Assembly (NCBI GenBank): GCA_001768565.1
Contig: MEOE01000013.1
Coordinates: 349,930 to 413,929, forward strand
DNA length: 64,000 bases
Source of the DNA: Bacteroidetes bacterium GWF2_33_16
GTDB taxonomy: Bacteria; Bacteroidota; Bacteroidia; Bacteroidales; UBA12077
Direction of reading: 5' to 3'
Part shown: positions 56,401 to 63,400 of the stretch, one piece after another
How the letters are laid out: every line of letters starts with the position of its first letter
How positions within the stretch are numbered: the stretch's first letter is position 1
The notes under the pieces: generated by a model
Told to the model about the DNA's origin: nothing
Database searches by the model: none
What the model saw: the letters and a program-made list of their open reading frames with translations, nothing else
Translations under genes and position numbers: made by a program

Positions 56401-56690
56401 TATTGTCCTGAAATGCTTACTTCAAGCTCATAATTTGATGGATTTATCTTAGAATGATCTACCTGTAAAGTAATTTTATTTTTTACTTTACCATTTTGAA
56501 AGTTAAAATTACCATCAGACATATCTGTAAATCGTCCATCAACCACATTTATAGCTCCGGGTGATTCGTTGCTTTTAAATTGAACAACATAAGTATATGG
56601 TTCAATTCCGGCATTAACATTAAATGAAACAACCGCTAATAAAAAACAAAATAAGGTTGAATAAATTCTTGTTCCTTTTCTCATAATCAT
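44478..56690 (-). CDS. Giant RHS/YD-repeat protein with an inserted Ycf48-type propeller array
   Basis: 4070 residues. Signal peptide (CFLLAVVSFNVNAG, about 27); N-terminal Ig-like and DUF6443-like region with Cys-rich stretches (about 740-800); four related modules starting C-x-x-S/T-x-E-A near 1215, 1370, 1567 and 1690; a CBM4-like jelly roll (about 1780-2000, NLVYNGDFEKPLTGNY); the first YD repeats (YYDQAGNLVRTVPPEG, YKYNSLNQLVAQSMPD); about 900 residues of Ycf48/BNR repeats (2185-3077, at least 14 T-x-x-GG-x-x-W motifs); more YD repeats; the RHS core (DPRIAKFLSVDP, YQFAGNTPIQAIDLDGLE, ending about 3800) and a 270-residue unique tip. Likely an exported polymorphic toxin or adhesin shell. 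No T9SS C-terminal domain is visible. Confidence 0.85.
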   Translation of the reverse strand: MIMRKGTRIYSTLFCFLLAVVSFNVNAGIEPYTYVVQFKSNESPGAINVVDGRFTDMSDGNFNFQNGKVKNKITLQVDHSKINPSNYELEVSISGQYYTYNGTGFIANNFTKKLKISDISGNFIDKSVFYFEGAHTINATVDNIQFISGSGPVNLILSADIEVERYYDLDLNSVPTGIQHTSQLENNGTIDISWGYVIGAIEYDLEWSFINSYNGEGGELSPENIPISPRIFELNSTRITTSDNHYNIPYTYDKGYILYRVRAVGKSSLNGYTYNLPAKWSADPKITNCENVTCIASKIHVSDFNNNENLNWQYTVSYAEEGKNKIVGSYFDGSLRNRQTVTKLNTDNKILVGETIYDHQGRGAITVLPVPDPRNEKLEYKDNFNLILDNDGDGQNDGELRPYNRNDFDKNENGSCTNTPLPMSPNVSGAANYYSPYNPDLSNKQLYLPDAEGFPFVQTDFMPDNTGRIRAQGGAGIQYQIGKENERITKYYYATPEQKDLDLLFGSEAGVANHFKKNLVKDPNGQLSISYLDMSGKVVATALSGIAPENLHELSTGNTVTKETDLLNKVDANDNLGIGNEIDLEKGKLVFSRPISVSAPETRTFNFSFTGENFVVSCDKSEKDINGNYVTVSHTQQFAGVYDLSVKLVNSCGENMLHDSEGNDIIIDFGTIQSSTDSPDQLPKAVYSNSTPWISEALEPGTYQLVKEITVDKAAMDTYINEYMNSEASACLMDLSYFIDQEMVNASFDGCITEQDCEQLNQYYYDYNPDCDPCLTEAQYTALVEECNAISVGDGYKSKCAGAIYSLMADVSPMGQYGDIQEMGGIVNGTVMDTEIGAIDPSKFPLSVFNTGNRLPKRSNAMHPDWKHPKNFEKEGNEQFHYYDDDTTIAYIQLFEVEPNKFIPEVKDISKILPDNLIEPQYLKNVEDFLANWKPEWAKSLVIYHPEFKHYELCEKMSESDYFDYQWLNMSFSDAQANGYNLINSSFDFDGFDPFFNGTVSLTEGFFSSIILTAKLKGAMTNALNNYTKSENGDTYSIWEAAYQIVHNPNGCNTEPMPTSKTELDSTEWEVLRYLYSGQKAKVVQKYVTWYSIKNKFYNECIGEENFNPLKNGFITQFYYRIGIGGKNGKIEQPCHCKRYDLYTDKTKRFSSVENMFTFQSSEFSPCNTQADPETEDEESLSFDVDNCFSQQQNIIDETENISDISAYKQCGVCPFARDVQMLLDALVKNGKLEIDHPMGCDFNGFVPDLKETMGFNKTDIVDWNVTSGTDRITAQIGSSKNIILEIIESGNFYDFSDITEICCIRAIANPISTTIPKIANGNFLMEGKVKIDPSDTDYNGDYPNRTKTIQIEGSINLDIANCTFDPICTPTKEAVQLQTVLNTLLYYGDFWKKDNERIQLNYPQDVEPTTESGFAYNAAFNQNMVTYFDMVCDPSNPNKNWFYFFDDIYDNVLYNNIYQNVFSVFINDYVDGISYGEVRIDFYNNNQDINFENIVAFGNIKPYDGTNYEFVVTAKVKYIDGSNITYEYFDLLGNISYIEMGSCEVALPSDFDPENSGSNLAYSGYYECAPSSEALLLQDYLNNEFDWSALGNVEYVHYTGYSPSEIEAWLPPYNGYYLNEIVEVSNIAVDQTAIAEDGSSHYFTMIARIVSTDEEGNPIEVSMQLRGFAAGFNIGNCYPTVNLDCNASSEALELMNQLNTLASVQNLDESMSIDIFETINQVKLYLPANTTHNNFDDLKSFTAIRPFAEDRFYIIGHFADGEIELLNGTADKVKLGNCGEAGFTENLVYNGDFEKPLTGNYPNIITDVNSADYKSLLNELGFNTELLWNTNWSNYGVFYVGKGSYNYRVAEKKGYTLAIDGDANGADNPKGYNINWMQGIKIEPNTDYEFSFYIKLFHGASKTTPTLDFGFIDNWESKNLTSLTNLGYQIEIYKIQDNIQTYYSGEYRNSGTYDCKTIPWDHWAKIIVKFNSRERDFINLAIVNRKFAGAQNDYFIDDITLVGETFGSTGNSNFTGNVDFMCDLPGLSTTTDEYNIDVQEASCLGGTIEVIKFNARMQYEVYLRNQRIDFRENYIKEILSKAAEDFTMIYSEGEHQYTLYYYDQAGNLVRTVPPEGVVKFTEDKLPAIRADRNSGTQTLFANHKMVTSYKYNSLNQLVAQSMPDHDNLEIRNTSDYTGESGIPVNQSVEDVQFGNSLNGSIISNDADYGFIYQTNDGGKTWTEATIAGVNDLNAIQYITTNKAFAVGNKGTVIKMADAGIWNLIPIPTTADLVQLNFETENSGMVFEKSGKIWFTSDAGVTWSGPMNRLADIITGNLTDIVFTGNQAVAITDAGRVYGTTDKGYTWKSISNIKSPDLNLVDYSNGIAYATGNDGLILKRETGGFWRKINNTFRTNTKDIHYLSPSWPVMLSQDNFIYYSTDGGSSWTKASNVAFADFCFSGSTGFAVATDGTIYKSITNGQYWNSTFMGHPAVTPRVISFNSTSKGYVGGDNNKLFCGTKNIIGMYNWSQIPTSVTYNTNAIIDVYALSNNRIIVLYDNGTVVITENVGASWNAIDFGITNPAPVTNENIIKLSFAGPTAGLFIKNDGTTIKMNISPLGEISYSLLDVSYTVMQDEQPVKITPTGINDVQLYTPLNASLVGNGGELWTTIDGGITWAYETLNTRVPALRSVAIADPENFELTSVGKAYIVGDAGTVIETTSGGRTWQIQNVAATDNLKNVKFISDNEGVAVGDNGTILEYNTGTWTKHTGSIIQHLNGLSLTPSGDGIAVGVANKTTKENTILGGSGWNSQSVTGPVEDLKAVDYNPDDEGDMLAVGKNGKVFASVNGGSDWAIANRFTPGKMFAMHQVSLNTTYVVGENGLVVKTTDKGQTWNTNNLSVSGADDLHAVYFISESQGVAAGNDGAIYYTQNGALDWSSNFTCPAKVNDIQFVNSTLGFAVGNGFVYKTTLGITGTWVAASGLSGNFNAVHFADRFVGFVVGDNGLVYKTANGGGTWEPITAGAGSTNLTDVHFIDTQTGYILGENGFMTKTINGGQTWHTVDQMGTNNQNYTAFHFTDNYNMVVVGNNGVVEKLYDFSDQYSTLFYYDKLGRLVVSQNAKQFNENSNKYSFTVYDALGRIERVGEIIATTPVEGLYVGEQMDNDLYLSWIENNNTFNITRTYYDAPLSGEVSQMFGAEGQQNLRSRVASSTYRSGGEIETIPGVDGEPDQQVIAYDVASHYSYDIHGNVKTLVQENKSMPEGQQAKRLDYEYDLISGKVIKVSYQAGEPDQFYHKYEYDADNRITAAYTSRDNMDYDEDARYFYYDHGPLARVELGENKVQGIDYAYTLQGWIKGVNSNTLLPNRDIGKDGLAGNNINALIPQDEFGFTLGYNTNDYSSVGFETTGIYAFEANSSTSPVATNNKNNLYNGNIGHMVTAIKQFMPGTTAPQAFAYEYDQLNRIKKANVFTADANVVSTNIWYTDLNLDSYSLETTYDRNGNLLTLKRHSQNELMDNLEYSYYGINDGLTRETNRLSHVTDAAGDKGLGDIGTQNTNNYVYDAIGNLVTDKQAYIANIEWTVSGKVRNITRTTENHNLPDLEFAYDATGNRILKVVKPRSAGVLTAESQWKYTWYNRDASGNIMATYERTGTTGAFIVSDFSIYGSDRLGTLAEGRDITSIGLNGLNSYSSGNKQYELKNHLGNVLATVSGYAQPVDNNSDGNPDSFLASLLTAQNYYPFGSIMPGMNHNANKYRFGFNGKEMDNEWQGATGASYDYGFRIYDPRIAKFLSVDPLTKSYAWWTPYQFAGNTPIQAIDLDGLEILGYQTDFYLRTSHVELGDGSKIASYRIWEDNRPLNREFMVNNSYHKESKPLANFNITQNEVAVLRDQDYDLPSFKVDITKEPDISWNRKAIKVEGAQKYRELKGSGIADMSRNIAEFAYGASQTYSSLGGQDLAIQFYAFNLAFNTAMENRAIIEAAFTGIQWSSEFKAGMNTGDVNFNMGSFVADVMNYMVSGNIDCPNYTSMGYAEDFKNYQQAVFQTGQRILDEQNLNLKISKQQSVWNAFYQGSWIKAWVDLFKPTSSGTEDKK

Positions 56691-56691
56691 T

Positions 56692-57420
56692 CTACTTAAT
56701 AGGTAATTGATTTATTATCGTATAATTTTGATATTCTTTTGTTAACTTAAATACATTTCCATCATTAGTGATATACTTCCATGTAGTAAACTCATTGTTC
56801 GAAAATACCGGATTCAGGTTAATATTGTTATATTCTATAACTATTTTGAGTTTGTCATCGGAGCTTTCTGGATTATAATTCTCAATAAGTTTTTCATTCA
56901 CTATCATTATGAGTTTTTCTAATAAATAGGTTTGTTTATTAAACTCAAACTCAAATTGTTTGTAAGTATAACTAGGCATAACCAAAACATACTTTCCAGT
57001 ATTTTTTGAAATGTCAACATACAAAACTTTTTCACAATAACTTAGTAATAATTCCAATTTAGAGGCCATTCCATCAGGCAACACATTAAAGCTATTTTCT
57101 GGTTCGGCAATAACTATTCTTTTGTTTTTATGATCAATAGATAAAATAGTACTAACCGACTTAATTGTTTCCACATCACCAATTTGAGTATGTAAATATT
57201 CTTTTTTTCGCTTTGCAAATCCCATTTGCACTTCATCCGGACGTTTTGAATTTGCTTTTGCGTACACATTTACAACGACATCCATAGAAAAGGTGGTATT
57301 CGTTAAATATGCCTTATTGATTTTTTGAATATCTTCAACTGCATTCTGGGCTTTGCCAGAAGAAGGCCAATACAGAAATAAAAATAAAAGTGATAATATA
57401 TATATCGATTTATGACTCAT
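56692..57420 (-). CDS. Exported protein between the two giants, LolA-like character
   Basis: 242 residues with a signal peptide (IYILSLLFLFLYWPSSGKAQ). The mature part is mostly beta with patterns reminiscent of LolA/LolB-type half-barrels (FSMDVVVNVYAKANSKRPDE, FEFEFNKQTYLLEKLIMIVN, LKIVIEYNNINLNPVFSNNEF). I do not claim the family. It lies 12 nt after the 2187-residue protein and 1 nt before the RHS gene, so the three are one operon. It may be a periplasmic chaperone or carrier for the giant partners (speculative). Confidence 0.6.
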   Translation of the reverse strand: MSHKSIYILSLLFLFLYWPSSGKAQNAVEDIQKINKAYLTNTTFSMDVVVNVYAKANSKRPDEVQMGFAKRKKEYLHTQIGDVETIKSVSTILSIDHKNKRIVIAEPENSFNVLPDGMASKLELLLSYCEKVLYVDISKNTGKYVLVMPSYTYKQFEFEFNKQTYLLEKLIMIVNEKLIENYNPESSDDKLKIVIEYNNINLNPVFSNNEFTTWKYITNDGNVFKLTKEYQNYTIINQLPIK

Positions 57421-57432
57421 CCTTATAAATAA

Positions 57433-60400
57433 TTATTGTGTTTTTCGTTTATTACTAAATGATTCCTGAATTGTTTTTACACCACGTTCAGTTTCTTTCT
57501 TAATTCTTATCAAAGCACCTTCCTCGTTGTACTCATAATATGTAGCATAATTATTCTCATCAAGCTCAGCTGAAAGTTTCATGGTAATTGGGTCGTATAC
57601 ATATGATTTCATGTTGGCTTTGAACGGATGTATCCTAATATCATCGAAGAATACGCTTGCCGAACTGTTATTAGTAAGATTAACATGAATAGCAGTAGTT
57701 CCAAATGGAATTACAAACTCTTGTTCGATACGCTGCCATCCATCGATAATTGCACCTTTAGCCAATATTAAACCGGTACTATCGTTTGCTCCCTCAAACA
57801 GTATTTTTACTCCTGCATCGGCATATGATCCATTTGTACTTAATACTGATTGTTTAACCCAAGCACTTAAAACATATCTTTCGCCTGGTACTGGAGCAAA
57901 TGATGAAATACATTCTTTGCAAGGTAGAGGTTCTCCAATTATGCTTACTGTAACCTTATCCGAAACAGAATCTCCTGTACAATATCTATCCTGAAATTCT
58001 TCGATTGTATAAATTCCTGGTATCGAGGTCAAATAATTATAAGCAAATTCAGTACCTTGCTGATTAATTACAATTGGAGAATTCTGATGTTCACCATTAA
58101 TCGCATACCAAATTGTCCATGGGCCATTCCCGGTAACGTCAAAATGAATAGTAGCCTGATCGTTCAGGTATATCTCACCGCCACCTGACATACTAATTGT
58201 TGGCTTTGGATAATGCTCAACATTAATTATTCCCGAAACAGTACCATTGCAATTATTATTACGTACTGATGTTAATTCGTATTTTGCAGGATCGCTAGCT
58301 TCAATTACATAAGATGCTAGTGAGCCATCTTCTGGTATATTAACTGTAATTTCGCTTTCAATCTCGATATCGTCAACAGCATACTTGAAATGCCATGGCC
58401 CCTGTCCAGTAAAATTAATTGTTAAAACAGCTGTTTCGCCTTCACAAATTGCACCGTTTCCTGTAAGTTCAGCTCCGGGTAAAGGAAGAACATGAACTAT
58501 TGCAGTGCCATGTCCGGTACCGGTACAATACTGGTCGCGAATACTTAATACCCTGATAATACCATTAAACCCGATATCATAAATTTTAGGATTTTCGATT
58601 GTGAAAATCTCAGGGGTTATAGAAAAGAAATTAACTCCTAATCGATAAGTATATTCACCACTTCCTGTAAAAGTAACAGTTACAGGTGTTGTTTCGCCCT
58701 GACAAATAGTTCTATCATTACTATTTGCGATAGTTGCTGTTGGTATGGGATGTTTAACTACAGAAATAACTTCCGAACTTACTGTCCCTATACAATTTCC
58801 AGATTCAACTGAAACCAGCGAATAATTACCTTCCGTTGAAGTGGTAAATACATAATTAAAAGGATCAGATGTTACCTGCTCATCAGAAAGCTCTACAATA
58901 ACAGGATTAACACCATCAGTATAAGTAAATTTATAGAATAATGCACCACTAAGCTCTATAGTAAGAGTTGCGACATCTTCACCACAAATATCTCCATTAC
59001 CGGTTAAAATAGCATTTGGTGTTCCTGAAACAACAATTGAATGTATGTCTCTGCCATAACATCCTGTTATTGGATCAACATAAGTATATCTTGCTTTGTA
59101 CTTACCCATTTTATACGGGTTAAAGCTTGCAGTACCATCTCCGTTAGTAACTACTCCAAACCCAGAATATGTTCCTCCAGCAGGAATTCCCGTAAAGATA
59201 GCTATAGGGTCACCTACACAATAATTCGAAGCTAATCCTGTGATTTCAACTAGCGGAGAGTTTACAAATGAAACTGTAACCTGGCCACTAACAGTTCCGG
59301 AACAATTAAAATCAGATACTGATAATAAATAATAGGTATCTTCAACAGGATCGGTAAATACATATCTGTTTTCATAGGTAGTTTCTGATACAACATCACC
59401 ACTTTCACCAATTTTATAAGTAAATTCAAATGGTGCTGTTCCCTGGAAATCAATGTACACTGGAGGTTCAGTTTCAAGACAAGTAGTGCCGGTACCTTTA
59501 AGAGTAGCTGTAGGGCTTGGGCGTCTAAGAACCTCAACCCAACCGGAAACTTCCAGAGGATTATTGTTTGCATCGATTGCAGATACCATCATGTATGTTC
59601 CTTCGATGCATCCGGTAATAGTATATTCAGGTTCAGTAATTCCAGTTATTGTATTTTCTGACCAGATGCCGTCCAATCCTCTGTATTTATAAGTAAACGA
59701 CCACGTACCGGTTCTGTTATAAGTTACCTTAATATTAGTTGAAAGTACTCCTTCACAAAGCATACCATTTCCTTCCATTGTAACACCTGGTTTCTTAACT
59801 ACATTTACAACTTTGGAAATTTGGCTTGCACAGGTACCATTTTCATAACGGAAAATAATTGTATAAGATCCGAGCTGAGCAGGTGAAAAAATATATCCAT
59901 CATCAGCATCGCCATGAACATATTCATTGCCAAAGAAATATCCACCTATATTCTGGCCCCATACAAGACCATTTAATTGGACAGCATTATCCCAAAGGAA
60001 ATATTCATCGGCCAGATTTACAAATTCGAGCATATAGTTTACCTTAACATTTGCTGAATGGCTGGCCACTGTGCATCCGGGCATGTTAACAGTAAGTGTA
60101 ATCTGGTAATTGCCCGGTGTTGTATATGTATGCGTTGGATTCTTAAGTGTTGATGTAGTACCATCGCCAAAATCCCATGTGTATGTTTCATTAGCCAGGT
60201 CTCCAGTGTATGTAAAGCCGAAGCTCACATTCTGGTCGTGACAAACCTCGGTTGGAGAAATAGAAGTTATAACCGGGCATATATATGGCGTAACCGTAAA
60301 TGGTTGACTAAATTCAGATGTGTTTTCAATATTGGTCGAATTATAACCTGGAGCATCTGATATAGCTGACACAACATATTGATTACCCGATAAAGGAATT

Positions 60401-63400
60401 TTATTTGTGACAATTTCCCATTCAAGATTATTATCAACTACAGCAGAACCCAAATAAACAGTTGCATTTTTTCCGTTTATATCAGACAAATAAACATCAA
60501 CTATATCCCCAGGTTTTCCATTTTCCGGCGCTGTTAATCCAGTTCTGACTGTACCACTGACAATCCCTGATAATTGATTGGCATAATTAACAATTGGAGC
60601 AGCTTTCCATTTTACAAGAGTAGTGTTATTATTTATTGTAATTCCGTTTACTGTATTATAAATTTCATTTCTGCGCATAATTACATCCCTTAGATTAACA
60701 TATTCCCAAAGGTTTATGGAAATTGCTGTTTCAAAATTTCTAAAAATATTCCCTTCACCCTCGCCTGGACCACCAATTAACAAAATGTCAACTTGACTTA
60801 TAAATATTGCAGGAAATGTTTCTGTTCCCTCCAGAATAAATTCGTTATTCTGAATAGTTACATTACTTGAATTTGATCCATCAGCAGCAAATGCAACTCC
60901 TTCTTTCACACAAATGATGTTTCCTGCATTTGGCTTTCCAATGGTTATATTTGAACCATCATAAAAATATATTCCAAATAAATTTGGCATTTGTACAGAA
61001 CCATCAATTGAAACACCTATTTTATTATTATAGATTTCAACATTTTGACAATTCAAAATAAGTATTGAATTTTCAGAATTCGGAGATGTATTTGAAGTTG
61101 AATTCTCTGAAATTACATTCCCTTCATTTGCATTATCACCACCAATAAGAATATTGGAACAATTTTCCAACCAAACGGGGACCATCATACCACCAGGAAT
61201 ATCAATCATTCCTGTTATATCAGTTCCTATTTTGCATCCCTGAATTGCCGAACCATTACTATTCTTTAAAATTATACCATGTCCCATACCTTCTGTTCCA
61301 ATATTTGAAACTGTACAGTTTATGATATTCACATTATCTGCATTAATAACATGAATACCCTGACTATAATAACTCGCACCCACCTTCATAATATTATCAA
61401 CGTAAATATTGTTAAGAACTGAGTTGGATGCAGAGATAACAATACCCGTTGAAATGTTCGTATTACCAATAATATGAATAGGATTTGCCAGTCCAAAATT
61501 ACTTGCATCCATCACGACACTTTGAGTAATATCAGGTAATTGACTAACTAAATTAATAGTATATGGAGCCCCGCTTTCGCAGAATACAATATGGTGTGGC
61601 AGGTTCTCGGTGCTTGCATTTGAAGCTTCTATTGCTGCACGCAGTGAACCTGCTCCGGCATCGTTTGAGTTGGTTACGTAATAATAACCGGGTTCGGTAT
61701 CAGGGCAAACAGAGCCTGAGCCTATGGTAAGTGTTGCCATATTCGAAGTAACCTCACAATTCCCATTTGAAACAACGCAATCGTAATTTCCTGCATCACC
61801 TTCTATAACACTTGCAATAGAATATGTTGATGATGTTGCTCCAGTAATATCAATTCCATCTTTTCTCCATTGGTATGAATTCCCATTTGAAGTAAGAGTA
61901 AACGTTGCACTACCACCGGTATTTGTAGTTACACCTTGGGGATGTTCTGAAATAACAGGCATACTGTTTACAGTAATTGGATAGCTGGCAGTAAGCACTA
62001 TTACTCCACTACTGTTTCTGCCTTCGCAACTAAGTGTGCCAGATGTAGCATCTGCAGCAAAACTTAATGTAACAGATGCACCTGTTCCATTAATGGTGGC
62101 TCCTGTTCCTGAATAAATCCATGTATATGAGGTTATATTGGCATTAATACCAACATAACTTACATCGTTATTATATGCACAATATGCTCCAATTATCTGG
62201 GCAGCCCACTCCGCATTGCTTATAATATTTGGAATTTGATCACCATTGCGATATTTTGTTACTTTTAGATTTTCTTCAATCCATACCTGATCACCTATTT
62301 TTATGGTCGAATATATATTTCCGTCTATGTCTGTGATAGTTTCTCCTGGACTCCAATCAGTAGTATTTTTAATGCAACGAACAGATACTCCATTATTTGC
62401 CCAAAATCCATCTCCATTTGTATCTAAATTTGTATTATTATTTGGTAACATCCTATCACTCATTACACTATTTGATGCATGAAAAAAAGCCATTTCCTTT
62501 ATAAAACTAAAATCTCCAAAATCACTTCTTATTCCTGCTCCTTTAGCACTAAAACCACTAGTATTATCTGCATATAAATTAGGAGCGTTCCAGAAATCTG
62601 TACCGGTTAACCTCATTTTACCTCCTGCAGCCTGCCATCCTCCAAGAGTCGTCTCTAATACTTGCCATTCTTCATTCGAAGGGATGTGCCATCCATCAGG
62701 AGCAATCTCTCTTGCATCAGTTGCTGCATACCAATTGTACAAATATCCATAACCCGCTACTTCTATTCCTTCTGCATTATATACAATATCATTTTCTCCC
62801 TGGCATATTGTTGCTAAGCCTGTAATTGTTCCTTCAACTGGAGTTATAATCATATTAACTGTTAGCATTGCAGGATTTGAAATAGACTCACAGTTAGCTT
62901 TTGTAACAATACAATCATAGCTACCTGCATCTCCTTCCATTACACTTGTTATTGAATAAGTTGATGATGTTTCTCCTGTAATATTTTGACCATTTTTTCT
63001 CCACTGAAATGATGTTCCATCTGACGTTACACTAAATTGTGCAGATGCTCCTTCATTTACATTTATATCTACAGGATGTAAAGTAATAACAGGTGGTGTA
63101 TTTACGATTATTGAGTAACTTGCAGTATATACTATCTGATTACTGATACTTCTTCCTTCGCAAACTAAAGTACCAGAAGTAGCATTTTCTCCAAAATTTA
63201 GCGTTGCAGTTTCTCCATTATTCGTTATTGTAACTCCTGTGCCAGAATATGCCCATATAAATGAAACACCATCCATTCCTTTAATTGCAAAACTTTCATC
63301 ATTATTATATGCACATAAACTTGGAATATTTTGATCTCGCCATGCTAAGTCTTCAATCACATTTGGAATTGGAGTGCCATCATTTAAACTTTTACACATC